From NCBI GenBank assembly GCA_021399445.1, contig JAJTUQ010000002.1, positions 4,526,001 to 4,590,000 on the forward strand: a stretch of 64,000 bases of DNA. Direction: 5' to 3'. The stretch is from Xylogone sp. PMI_703. Its lineage: Eukaryota; Ascomycota; Leotiomycetes. The translations under genes and the position numbers were made by a program. The stretch's first letter is position 1. Each line of letters begins with the position of its first letter. Below the pieces are notes generated by a model that ran no database searches, was not told the DNA's origin, and saw only the letters and a list, made by a program, of their open reading frames with translations. Positions 41,401 to 52,895 of this stretch are shown here, in pieces.

Positions 41401-44400
41401 CCCCATCCTCGGGTCGGATGTAAATTGCACCCAGGGAGGCTCCCCAACCCTTTCGTTTCTTTTCCTTTTGGGCCCTTTTGCTGCCTTGACAAACTCTTCG
41501 TTCCCAAACGGGTCAAAATGATATTCTCCTTCGCACCTCATGGCATGTGAATCCAGAACCAGCCAGAGGTCAGGGATTCCCGCCTGGAGAAGGGTTCTAG
41601 TGCGGTTCCTGATTACGAAGGGCGTGCAGCGTGCAGATTCTTGCAGGGCCAATCCGGTGGCCCAGCAGCGCATGGCAGATATTCTGCAAAGACAAGACCA
41701 CAGTGCGCAATCGAACTGTTGGCGTGTGTGTGAGAGAGTTGTTGGAGGTTTCCTGTATTGTGGTGCTTTGCGAGTGGAGGAGAAGGCTGGGACGGAAAAG
41801 CCACACCGGCCACCAGCCTGACTTGCGGCAAATCCGGCTACCGCAAAAATGAGCCAGAGGGCAGCTAGCAGGGATTTAGCCGCGCGCGTTTCATAGCGCT
41901 GCAGCGTTGCATCGTGGCGCGCTGGGGCTGAGGACTAACTGGAAATTGCATCAGCGAGTTACCGAACTGACGGGGCGTTCAACGTCGCACGCTTGCTCCA
42001 ACCCCTGATCCCAGCGCGATCCAAGCAACAGCCCCGGGAACCCGACTAGGGACTTTTGGCGAGCACGAGGGAGAAAGGCACCCCAAGGGAAGGATCGAGG
42101 CAGAAGAGAGGCACACACACACCGCATCGGCTCTTATGCTGGGATGGCTTTCTTTTTCCCCAAGGCACAGCTGCCGAAGCGGAGCGGCCACGGCTCGAAG
42201 CGTCGCGATGGCGGAGATCGAGCAGAAACGGGCATACGGCGATTTTTTGCCTTTCTGTGTCAACGCGGCGCTGCACAGGAACTTGTGCTGTTACAGGGCA
42301 GTCTTGTACCTTATCGGCCGCCACGGGGTGATTGTGTGTACCCGTGGGAGCCCGTGGGCGTGTGGGTTTTAGGGTGTGCAACGTGCGCTGCCCCCCAGCC
42401 CTGTCCTGACCCCCTGGGCCGGTGCGGAAAGCAAGTTCTGCACCACGCTTCAAACTCCCGACAGCATAAGCACTAACGACTTATCCCGTACGGTACCGGT
42501 GCCCGTCCCCAACGTGGCATCTGGCCGGTTGATGTGCGCCCCCCAGCTCGTCAGCATTCAATTGTCCTTGCCGGGTCTGCTTACGTGACTGCTTGCTGGA
42601 TGGAGTAGAGTTACGAACAATCCTCTTTCATCTCCCGTGTGATGTCCTCTTCTGGGTAGCCCCCTCAGCTGCGCTACCGATAGAGTACATGCCTCAGGCT
42701 CGGGAGACTACCAGCAGTATGGGGCCTCGGGGGTTTCTCACCTGCCCCGCGTTGGTCTTGGCCAAGCGTGGCTTCCTCAATCCAAACCCAGCAAACTAAC
42801 CGAACCAGCAAACCAGCAAAACGACAGGTCTGTTATACTACCGCATGGGGTCTAGCACCGCCTAGGAGCGATGGATGACTACGACAGGAAGAGGCTTGGG
42901 CGATGTTCCAGAGCTGGCGGGTGCTCGCACTCGCTTGAGCTTGAGCTTCGCGTTGTCTGGGGTGCTTTTGTTTACCTGCCAGAGCCGCATAAGCCTTTCG
43001 CCCGCTGTTGACTTTCTCCGCCCGCCATTAAATCGCCAACAAGTACTGTACGAGTCATTTGCCTACTCACAATATATCACTGCAATGACGAAAAGAGGAG
43101 GAGCCGATTGATGATGATAGTGATGAATCATTTGCTTTCTCACCCTCCCTGCTCCTCCGCAACTTCCTCTTAAGGCGATGCGCATCCCTCCCAGCGAAGG
43201 CCTGATTACCTGTCACCTTTTACGCACATCTCGCCCCAAGGGATCTCCACAATCCTGAGTTCCCTCGTGGAGCCTCCTTTACGAGCCTCCTGCATCCGCT
43301 GATGTTCCCGTGCCTTCTCTTTCGACCCATCACACGTCGGCGTCTGCTCCGTCAACCTCGTCAAATCGAGCACCACCTGGCGCTTACGCGCTGCATGGGG
43401 GGTGTACGCGCAGAAAGCCGCGAAAGCCGACTTCGAGGCATCCATGCCTTACGAACTTCGTCATTCTGCTAAGACTACCTCTTCCAGTATTCCATGTGGA
43501 ACAACCCTCAGACCCCAGAACTACCGTTTCTCAAGCGCCATTGTCGAGCTGTTGTAGTGGTTGTACCACTGGTGGCTGCCCAAGATGCCTCGATGGATTT
43601 CAGGAGCAAGCGAGAAAGCAGCTGGAGTTTAGGCTCTATTACGTTTTGCTGCACAATGCTGCACGCAAAGCAAAACAAAGCTCAACTCAACTCAATTTGG
43701 CTTAATTGATTCCAAGGTATGCTGTTTCATTCAATTTCTTTTCTCACATCTATTCCTTACTGTTTACGGTAAGGGTGCGAACATTGAGGTATCACTTCGA
43801 GGGTACCACAATGTGTGCGTGCTTCGGCGCCTAAACGGCCGCTGTGAATGGCCTCGCGTCAACCATCCAACATCTATCCCTTTTGCTCCTGTTTCCGCGT
43901 CTTTCTCGGGTACATGTTCACAAGCGCCGGCTGTCTCATGGATGTCCAATCTCACTCGTTGATTTTTGTGCTTGTGGTTGGTCTCATTGCCGCATCCTCC
44001 TTTGAGTCAAGTTCTGTGAGGGCGAAGCTCAGCTAGTACGTCAAAACAGTCTACTGCCTACGTTCTCGCCACTAGGTGGCTGAATTACTTGTTGGCCTTC
44101 TCTTCTATTACATGGTTCAAGGATACACCTTCCACGAGTCTCATCTCGTGTGCCAGAGAGTGAAAGGGTGCCGTGGATGGAATTTCCCGACTTCGGGGTG
44201 TCGTGGAAGTCTCCTATCGGTCAATCTACCTCATGAGGCTTTGCAGCCTCTACCTTATCCCGGCTGAGTTCCCTGTCGGATACCCTCCCAGTCCTTGAGA
44301 AGAGGTTGCCATCTGGGAGCTGCGGGACTAGTTGCTCCCCTATCCATGGACACACACACACAGTAGACCTCTTTACTAGCTCTGAATGGCGAAAGGGCCC

Positions 44401-45880
44401 TAGCCAAGCCATTCATTACCGTTACTATCCAACAGGAGCAGGTATGCTAGGTCTCCTTTGCCCAACATGAAGGGATCACGTATCGGACCGTCATCCCCTT
44501 ATCCCGCTGGAAATGGTTATGCAATCATTCTAACAGGCCTTCTTTACGCACATGACTGGTTAGCCCACGCCACCAACATGCAAAACCTGAGCACACTGGG
44601 ACTCTTGCAACGGCTCAGACTTGCAGCCTGAAGGACTCATTTCCCACCTATCACACACAGCTGATGGATATCCACGCACAGGTACTTACTTTCCTGTGCC
44701 GTCCAGAGCCTTCTTGCAGACATGCACCACTTGTCGTGGCGAAATCCCCCGAGAGGAGAGCAAGTTTGGCGATCCATGGGAAAGGAAGGCCAATAATGCC
44801 AGAAGGGGCTTCCGAGAGTAACCCATTTGCATAGATTGAGGCGGTTTTGGACCAGTCTCCTTCAACTATAGTACGTCCGACTCCATCTCTGACCCGTGTG
44901 GGATCTGCAGGCTCCTAGACATGACAATTCATTGCCATGGTACGATGGAGGTTACAATGTGATACGACTTGCATTCTTCGTCCCCATCTACGAAAATTTC
45001 GGGCGGGGTCACATCCGTATTCTGTTTCGGTATCCTACTCTGGGTGGGCTTTGGCTCCGTGTCACCATGACCTAGCATGAAAGGCAGGTGTGATTGTGTC
45101 TTGTAAAGACCAGCGGGGGGAAGGTGGAGCATGATTCCACACGCTTCGCATTTTGCCGTCCCCTTTTGGCACAATTGTGCTCATTGATCTCTTGTCCTGT
45201 GGCTCTTGGGGGGTAATAGGGGTTGTGACGATCGAGATGTCTTGTACCCCCTATCCCCGAACCTTCCCGGGGATGCCGCACTTCAAGTTTAACAGAAAAC
45301 CTGGCATGAACTAGCTTGCCGGTAGCCTTCATGAGAGGGTGGGATGTGTGAAACCAGGCCAAGCCAGAAGAGAGAGTACTTTAATGGTAGCTGATCTTTG
45401 CTACGTGGCCCAGAGGATTAGAGCTAATTTTACCATTCTAAGCACTCCAAGGCTTAGCAGTTCTTGCACACTCAGGCTATTGCTGTGGATTTCTGAACGA
45501 GCCAATAGCCATGTGAACAAGAGTTTCAGCTAGTCTAAGCTTCTGGCAACAGGCTTTCTCAATATACTGTGGTAGAGATCGGGTGGTTGATAGGCGTCTA
45601 GCTACCCGCAAAGTAAGGATGTGGCTTTGGCAGAATCCTGCGTGAGACACAGCGGCAAAGGAACCCGTTTAGAGATGTCTCATATAGCAGAATTTCTAAA
45701 CATGACAACGTATCAGCTACAAGCCGGTACTGTTCTAAAAGTAGTTGAATCATTTATCACAGGATGTTAACTACGCTCAACGAAGAAACTGATAAAGTAC
45801 GACGTTATACTCTGACATGTAATGATTCATAGATATTCTGGTTGTTAAAGGAACGGGCTCAAGGTTTTTTATAGTCCTTT
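38445..45880. other. 7.4-kb gene-poor region after the C2H2 gene
   Basis: No gene is supported. The first kilobase may include the 3' untranslated region of the C2H2 gene. From about 39300 to 40600 the DNA is dense in GTAC-containing palindromes and simple repeats. Around 41000-43700 many unsupported frames of 60-135 codons overlap on both strands. Nothing resembles a transposon, tRNA or rRNA. Long non-coding transcripts cannot be excluded from sequence. Confidence 0.5.
39585..39608. repeat. AAAGCC hexamer repeat, four copies
   Basis: Four perfect tandem copies of AAAGCC in the non-coding region after the C2H2 gene. Confidence 0.85.
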
Positions 45881-47044
45881 CTACAACTGAGCCCTCCATC
45901 CTCCAGTCTTTGGATGTTCTAATCCAAGGAAGTCGATTACTTGGCCTAGGTGATCGACGCCCCAGAACGTCTCCTTTTCGCCATTCTCGTTCGTCACTAC
46001 GAACCATGGCAAACCAAAAGCACCGTCAGCAAATGCCATATCCGTATTCTTAATCAAAAGCTCCTTTCCCTCTTTTGGCACCGCTGTCATGACTAGAATT
46101 GACAAGATCAAGTAAGCCACAATGCCAGATAGAGAGATAACTAGGTATCGTTTACAAACCTTTCTGAGCCTCTTTCTGGCCTAGAGTTTCTGATAGAACT
46201 TCTTCGAGAACTTCCTTATTCTGAGTTGGTCGATTGTCGGCCCAGTATGCTTGATATAAGCTATCCAGCGCCTTGGTCAAAGGTCCCTGGCCGCCATGAG
46301 CCGAAATAACGCACAGTGCTCGCATTATGGGCACAGTCAGGGGCGGAAAACCAGTTGGAGGGCCATCATGTAGTGGGACTTTGAAGAGACGTGCCCAGCG
46401 AACGCGTTCCTTCTCAATCCATTTGTCCTTGTCTAAATGTGAATTAGTAACGCGCCTTGTTCAATAATCCATTACTGTATATATGCAGTCTTCACAAAGG
46501 GGATCAGTATATATATGAGTAAATCACAAAATACAACTTCTCCATCTTTAGGGAAGTTCCAAGAGAACTATGAGCTATGCCATATCTCGTTCGGGATCAG
46601 TAATCAAATTGCGTATCTGTTCCCGTTTCGGTCTATTCGCACAATATGAAATTATAATCACGAACTCACTCTTGATAGTGATTGGAGCAACGTTCCCGCA
46701 GCTCTTGAATACGCCCCCGAGAAGTATGGGGACGTAGGTGCGTTCTACCTTTGAGAAGATCGGGTCGTGCTATGTGTTGCGCCAATCCCCTTGTCAGCAA
46801 AAGATTACTGATGGTCAATCAATAGCTATGGGGGAGCATGAGCCTCTTTCTGGTGCACGGTTACTCCCTGCCCCTTGTCACTTTGAGGCTCAAATATAAA
46901 TATTTATCCCTAGTTCATCTGCATATGTGTTGATGGGAAAACTGGCTTCTTTAAGTATGTACTCACCCGCAAGATATAATAGGCGATGTAGGAAAACGGA
47001 GAGACTGTGTCTACGTAAAGAGTAATTTTCTTTGCCAATGCCAT
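45881..47044 (-). CDS. glutathione S-transferase kappa / DsbA-fold oxidoreductase
   Basis: Four exons, 46967-47044, 46670-46769, 46160-46432 and 45881-46092, encode 220 residues, the normal length for this family. The N-terminal thioredoxin-type strand is followed by DTVSPFSYIA with the catalytic Ser15. Later come the SCGNVAP segment and a C-terminal GAFGLPWFVV block with the cis-Pro, and the typical FWGVDHLGQV ending. GST kappa proteins act in mitochondria or peroxisomes and conjugate or reduce with glutathione; the same fold includes 2-hydroxychromene-2-carboxylate isomerase. It lies downstream of the DDHD lipase gene on the same strand, separated by 550 bp. Confidence 0.93.
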
Positions 47045-47594
47045 GTTGAAAATGGACTTGTACGCCTGTATGAAAGATTTCACTTTCTGTACGATGAGCT
47101 CAATTGTATACTGAGTGGTAAATTCTCAAGTCGATGAAGCCCTGCGTCGGTAGCCAAACTAGCTAAATCGTGGGGTAATGATGCATGGACCGAGTATGAC
47201 CGAGGTATTTATTTATTGTTTGACAGACACAACAGACAGCAACGGAGTCAAGTCTCGATATACCTGGATATAACAAGATAGAACGAGCGTAACAGGAAAA
47301 TGAGTGCCATTATTTGGCTCTCCAATAATAATACCTCACTGTGCATAGGACGCAAAAACTCGCAATCATATGCTAAAACATCTACATCCACATGGGGGTA
47401 TCGTAACAAACACATTGTTTGAAGTCCTGCTCCTGCAACGACACAAGGCAGGAGATATCTAAATGACTGTCCCATACTCCACGCATGCTATAAGTGTATC
47501 AGAATCAACAAAGCATCTAATGGCTGTAAACTCATGCTGAAATGCAAACCATCTATATAAATCCCGGTGTTGTCCCTTCGAGGGACGAAGATTC
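47045..47594. other. intergenic region, GST kappa promoter and DDHD 3' flank
   Basis: 550 bp. A minus-strand frame at 47248-47475 (75 codons) is hydrophobic and unsupported. No RNA gene recognised. Confidence 0.5.
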
Positions 47595-50315
47595 CTAATC
47601 AACCTTTGACCTCGCTTTTCTCATGTTGAGAAATGTATTGTCCCTCCCTGGCTTTCTACCAACCTCGGTCACCACCATTCTTACAAACTCAGGACTCACC
47701 CAGTAGCTGCTGTGGGCTCCTAGCATGTTAATATACTGAATGTCTAGAGGGCCGCCTCCTGGACTTAGAAACCAGTCGACCTGGCCATTATCATTCAATA
47801 AATAGAACTTTCTCTCAGCAATCTCCTCACGCGTAAAATCATGAACTTCTAACTCGAGTTGTGACGGAAGACGTGTCACCAGAGCTGGTACGGGCACCTG
47901 CCCAACCACAGCTTCAGTTGCGGATGCTGCTCCAGGAGCAAGAGATTTCATTGCATTGCCAATCGATTCAAAAAAGCCGGCTTTCACACTTGGAACAAAC
48001 GCATCCTTCAAAGTCGCTGCATATACAGGATCCACTGTCGCATTGAGGCGATAAGCAATTGGATCATTGAGGTGCATGATGTTGTAGATGTTATCCACCG
48101 CAAGACAACCAAAGGTGCCTTCATCACCAACGATATTTCTATCTGTATCATCGCCGGGCTCAGCACCTGGCTTCTTCCGTCCCTTTCTGGGTAATAGCTT
48201 CCCTCTATCAAGGAGCAAGAAAAATCCAGCTGGACTACCAGCGAAGAATACATTAGTAGTAGGAAAGTCAAAATAGTCTCTATTGATATCCGCGCCCTCG
48301 AGGTCTACCCGCGGAACGAATGTGGGCTGTTTGCTCAAAACTTCAAGCGCCATAGCGCTTCCCAGCGAGTGTGCAATAATATGTACCCGTCCTTCTTGAT
48401 GGAACCCAGGGTTGTTCTTACACCACAAACGGTAAACGCGATTTGCTTCGCTAATCACAGCTTGGATCATCTTGGGTTTGTGGTGAGACATGTAGAAGGG
48501 AATATCCAACATCACATCCGAGATAATATTGCGAACTGCCGGTATACTATCTATCGTGATGTCCTTTAGTGAGAAAAGTGAGCTTGCACGCTCTTTATCG
48601 CCCTTTTTCATCGGGCCTCCATCTTCAAATGAGAGATTCGATCGCCAGTTCACTGGGAGGATCATCACGCCTCCCAAATCGTCCCTAAGCACACGCCTTA
48701 CTCCATTATTATTGAGCTCCAGATTGATTGACCGGCGGAATGAATTGATGGCATGAGTAAAGTGGAAACTCTCCACGCGTTCCGATAATTTCTGCCCGAT
48801 TCCATGGATAACGAGAACAAGGTCAGTAACTTTTGGCCGGGTTGGACCTTCCTGTACTTGCTCTGTTGATCCTTCCGGAGGATTGCTGATTCCAGTATTA
48901 AGCTTAGCAGCGGCAGGGATCGCCTTGGGAGGATGTAGCTTCTCCCAGGCTCTCCAGTCAAGGCCGCGAACAACATGTATACCCACTGTCACTCCTTTCT
49001 TTATCTTCTGCAGCGGTTTTCTACCGTAGTATGCAGAAGGCTGGAGGCTTGGTTTCAAAATAAAAGCGTTTTTAAAATCTCGATATATTACCTGACAGTC
49101 AGCGTATCGCTTGCGGTTGGAGACACTGCTATGGATATTTCCGTCCAAGCCTTCAGCCTCTACTTTACCTTCAGCAGCCGCTTCGCCATGGAAACAGCTG
49201 GCTGCACAAGCAGGATCGGTAGGTAGAGTTACCGTGGCCACGGGATCATTTTCTTTCGGCCATAGGCGATGTGCCACTTTCTCTTCACCTGCGGCACCAA
49301 CCTCAATCGCACTATTCAATTCATCTCTCCAGGTTTGGGACCAAGGTCGTAGCTCTCTATATCCAATCTCGAGCTGGTTTGCTACCGCCGGGTCGAGAGG
49401 GAAAAGTGTGTCTTTGTAGAACCAAGTGCCACGTGTAACGGCAGCGATATCGTGAACAGGAGACCAGTAAATTGGTTTCATTATCAAAGCCGGCAATTCT
49501 ACATGGTGAAGTCTGGACACACCGACAGGTACATCGGCAATCACGTTTTCTTCTACGGAGCTGGGTTGATCATTGTTAACGTCCTTCTGATCACCAGCCT
49601 CAGACTGCTCTTCATTTTCTTCAGTTGTGTATGAGCTGAGAGAGGGGGGAGGCCGCGTGTCCATCCGTGAGGGAGCTCTCACAAAAGGGAGTCCTGTAGT
49701 ACCGGTTTCATTGACCTGAGAGTGAGGATCTATATTTCTCGGATAAGTAGGGTCCTTATTTAAAGTCTGAATAATTTCCCGCTCTACAGATCCGATGGAT
49801 CCATAGAAGATGTGGCCGCTGTCATTTCCAACCTCCTCACCTTGCTCAATTCTCTCCGACCGTGGTGTCCCAGGCTCTCCTAGCTCCTTCGAAGAGGCAT
49901 TCCAGCCTTGCCTAGACTGTATTTGTTCACTAGTGGAGACCGTACTACTGAGGACCATTCCTGGATCCTCACTTCTAGCTGCAACATTCTGCGTATCGAC
50001 AGGTTGACTACTCGACGATTTCCTTGACTTCCGTTTGTTATGTTGTCTACAACCCTTGCCAGTAAGGCTCAGCCAAGCCTTCTCAATAGCACTACTATCG
50101 TATGGTGAAAATGGTCTAGGGGGATTCCTTGCGGCTTTTCCCTCGAATGCTGCCGGGGTTGGAACGACGGATAGAGGATCGTCGATAGAGAGAGGCGAGA
50201 CGTAGAAGTAATGGGCTTTGAGCTCAGGAATATCATCGTCACTCCTGAGGTCCGGGGCACGAATGGGACGTGCGGACCGGTGTGTTGAGGAATAAGCGTT
50301 GCCTGTACTAGACAT
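47595..50315 (-). CDS. DDHD-domain phospholipase (PA-PLA1 / Ddl1-like)
   Basis: One exon of 906 residues from ATG 50315. The N-terminal 270 residues are polar and low in complexity. A WWE-like region lies around 280-450. An alpha/beta-hydrolase segment begins with LVLVIHGIGQKL, and its nucleophile is Ser650 in IIAHSLGSAMA; the usual first Gly of the elbow is Ala. The DDHD domain follows, with FFAGSPAGFF, the HLNDPIAYR motif and a late His in GAHSSYW. The family hydrolyses phospholipids, including phosphatidic acid and cardiolipin, and supports mitochondrial and Golgi lipid balance. A CACGTG palindrome sits upstream at 50522-50527. Confidence 0.94.
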   Translation of the reverse strand: MSSTGNAYSSTHRSARPIRAPDLRSDDDIPELKAHYFYVSPLSIDDPLSVVPTPAAFEGKAARNPPRPFSPYDSSAIEKAWLSLTGKGCRQHNKRKSRKSSSSQPVDTQNVAARSEDPGMVLSSTVSTSEQIQSRQGWNASSKELGEPGTPRSERIEQGEEVGNDSGHIFYGSIGSVEREIIQTLNKDPTYPRNIDPHSQVNETGTTGLPFVRAPSRMDTRPPPSLSSYTTEENEEQSEAGDQKDVNNDQPSSVEENVIADVPVGVSRLHHVELPALIMKPIYWSPVHDIAAVTRGTWFYKDTLFPLDPAVANQLEIGYRELRPWSQTWRDELNSAIEVGAAGEEKVAHRLWPKENDPVATVTLPTDPACAASCFHGEAAAEGKVEAEGLDGNIHSSVSNRKRYADCQVIYRDFKNAFILKPSLQPSAYYGRKPLQKIKKGVTVGIHVVRGLDWRAWEKLHPPKAIPAAAKLNTGISNPPEGSTEQVQEGPTRPKVTDLVLVIHGIGQKLSERVESFHFTHAINSFRRSINLELNNNGVRRVLRDDLGGVMILPVNWRSNLSFEDGGPMKKGDKERASSLFSLKDITIDSIPAVRNIISDVMLDIPFYMSHHKPKMIQAVISEANRVYRLWCKNNPGFHQEGRVHIIAHSLGSAMALEVLSKQPTFVPRVDLEGADINRDYFDFPTTNVFFAGSPAGFFLLLDRGKLLPRKGRKKPGAEPGDDTDRNIVGDEGTFGCLAVDNIYNIMHLNDPIAYRLNATVDPVYAATLKDAFVPSVKAGFFESIGNAMKSLAPGAASATEAVVGQVPVPALVTRLPSQLELEVHDFTREEIAERKFYLLNDNGQVDWFLSPGGGPLDIQYINMLGAHSSYWVSPEFVRMVVTEVGRKPGRDNTFLNMRKARSKVD

Positions 50316-51189
50316 GGCGTCGTGTTATTGTCGTGCAATCGAAGTGAACTCTAGGCCAACAAGGCTGAGCACCTCCCATGTAGCTGAGTAGCAGAAGAGG
50401 AAACTACTCGCAGGATTGTGGATTCATCTCGACTGGAGACTTGCCTGCCTACCACAGTCAGACGTGACGCGGTGAGAAGAGCCTCGAGATGTCGTGTTGT
50501 TTGGTTGGTGACTGGCGCTTCCACGTGAAATAATCCAGCAATGACGTGGGTGTCACACAGACCACCTGGTTGACTACGTGTGCGGCGACGGGCGCCACTC
50601 CTTCATCGCTAGTCCCAGATATTCTTAGCATAAACAACGATAGTACTCGACGCTGTTGTGCAAAGACAGTTCAAAGCAAGCTCATTTATAACTGTAGCGC
50701 TATGTATTCGAATGCTGTTCTATAATGGCTACGGTAATACATATTTCTTTAAACAAAATGCAACCTACTGCTACAGAGGCATCACGCCAACAAAGTCTAC
50801 GGTACAAGACATCAAGGGCTAAATTTAGTTGGAACATCCTTTTGCTCTGAAAGCGTTAACACTGCCAAGTATATCTTGATTGACTCCAGCGTAGTTATAG
50901 CAACACATAAGCTCTTATTCCTTTCCTCTGGCACGTTTCCTAACGTATTCTGCTATATGTATCTTCTGGCTCCTAGTTTATGAATGTGCAGTAGCATTTC
51001 TACTCTTCATATCGCTCCGTATTAATACCAACTTGTCGAAGTAACTGCACCAGCTATTTCCTTCAAAATATTAAAATCGTCCCATCAAAACGCCTATTGC
51101 TAATGCTGGAGGTTTCCAAACCAGAAGAATGCTCGCAATAAAGCAAAGACAGCCCTCCCAAAAGATATACCCGTACGCCTACAACCTGC
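50316..51189. promoter_or_regulatory. upstream region of DDHD lipase, with CACGTG element
   Basis: 874 bp between the DDHD start and the Atg18 stop. Near 50460-50590 are several ACGT-core sequences, including CACGTG at 50522 and a TGACGTGG near 50542, of the type bound by bZIP or bHLH factors. Binding is inferred only. The AT-rich remainder is the Atg18 3' flank. Confidence 0.45.
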
Positions 51190-52634
51190 TCAATTACCGA
51201 AATCAATAGCTGAATCAAGTCTGTCATCGCCTTCCAGAACGCTAGATAGAAATTAGTAATGCCTCAACACGAAGTCAACATCTACTCACGAGTATTGTTT
51301 CATCAAGATGCCTTCACCTCCGTTTTCCATATCAATGCTGAAAATGTAAAAGCCACCATCACTGGTAACTACCATTACCTGTGGGCTGCTGTTGCTCATT
51401 GCAACCACGCTTCTTAACGGCCCCCCGCCCGGATTGGTTCCCATCCCGCCTTTTGGCAGTTTTATGAAGGCAAAGTCTCTAGCCGGCTCCCACATCTCCG
51501 TAACTGCTTGAGGTAGGTAGCCTCCAACCAATCCGGCAACGTTCTTGCCCATCAGTTGTGAAGATCTTCTAATCATACTACCAAAGGTCCCACTAGACTT
51601 GCGTGGTGCAACTGGTACATCATTAAATTCACTTCCCGGTGATGTCCCAATGGGAGATTCGTTTCCACTATCGTAACTTCGTGATCTGTTCCAACGATCG
51701 TTTAGCGACCGAGGTGAATCTGGCACGGCAGGACTATTGCTAAGCCTGAATATATGGACAGTATCAGAAGTCGAAGAAACGCAAAGTAATGTGGAGCTCA
51801 AATTAAAGGACATGCTGTATATGGTTGATGGATAAGTGCCTCTTCGGAACTGGTATAGTTTGTTCCCATCAGGAATAGAGAAGACTCTGATAATGGTCCC
51901 TGTTTCCGAAGCTGTGGCCAATAAAGTGCCATCACTATTCAGCGCAATACAAGAGAGTGGTGCTCTATGTGCCTCCACAAGATTAACAGCTTTGAGCGCT
52001 ATCGTATCAAATATGAGAACCGCCCCGGAAGTTGGGGGTACATAGGTTGAGTGGGGTGGCGCATGCGAAGGCCTTTTGTCTCCAGTGTCCTCACGAGCCT
52101 TTGGCAGAGGATATGCGATATAGCAGTTCTCAGAGGAAGGAGAAAGGGCGCATATAGCATTTGGGTTCGGTGAAGTGGGTATGGTATGTAGGAGCGTCAT
52201 GTTCGAGATATCATAAAGGTAGATTTCCTCCTCTAAAACCACTGCAAGTCGTTTTCGGTTCAGCCGCACGGCTAAAACGGCGGATGGAAACGTTAATTCG
52301 CATATTATGGAGGCTCTCTATTATGATCATTAGATCAGCTGTGATTTAAGGTACCACTAGTAACTGTCTCTCACCTTTGTGTTTTGTATAACTAGATGCC
52401 TAGGAGAGAGCACCAAAGCTACAAGTGAAGTCGAGAAAAGCATTTCGATTATAGCCACATTACCGTCATCGCTACTATAAATCTTTCCGAACGGATCGGT
52501 ATGGTAGATTCGAAATCCCCTAGAAGTCCCTGCGAATACACTCTCAGCTCTGATTAGGATGCTTGGTAGCACCGCTACTCACCGACTGCCAGGCAGCTGT
52601 AGTCCTGATTAAAGGTCACAAAGTTCATCGCCAT
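51190..52634 (-). CDS. atg18: Atg18, PROPPIN autophagy protein
   Basis: Four exons, 52583-52634, 52375-52529, 51290-52317 and 51190-51241, encode 428 residues, the usual fungal length. The start [13 protein letters not shown] and the SLLALVLSPR-like first blade are characteristic. The phosphoinositide-binding FRRG motif is at residues 226-229. A seven-bladed propeller fills the chain, with a disordered loop at about 275-330 in one blade, as in other fungi. The last exon supplies the conserved VLEGDDRLD tail. Atg18 binds PI3P/PI(3,5)P2 and works with Atg2 in autophagosome growth and in vacuole size control. It is divergent from the Ppm2 gene with 261 bp between starts. Confidence 0.97.
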
Positions 52635-52895
52635 CTCGTGTCAAAGCGGTGCAGGAAGCACTGCACCAACGTGGAAGGCCTATATATTGTAGCACTATGA
52701 AGACAGCCAACAGCTGCCCGCGAGATCGAGCTTTAGGTTTGTATTGCGGGGAGTCTGTACGGATGACTAAGGTATCAAAACGCTCGGACCATCCTTTATT
52801 TTAACTAATCGAGTCCTGCTCTGCATCCATATGTCCACTACTAGTGGAAGACTTTGCTCTGGCAAAAAAATGTTAGGAATGGACTGAAATTTCCA
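52635..52895. promoter_or_regulatory. compact divergent promoter (Atg18 / Ppm2)
   Basis: Only 261 bp between two divergent start codons, so both core promoters must lie here. No specific factor site was identified. Confidence 0.6.

Noticed and set aside
41017..42588. Clustered frames of 60-135 codons
   Set aside because: Overlap each other on both strands with no recognisable composition or family.
47248..47475. 75-codon minus-strand hydrophobic frame
   Set aside because: Sits between two genes as flank sequence, with no support beyond length.
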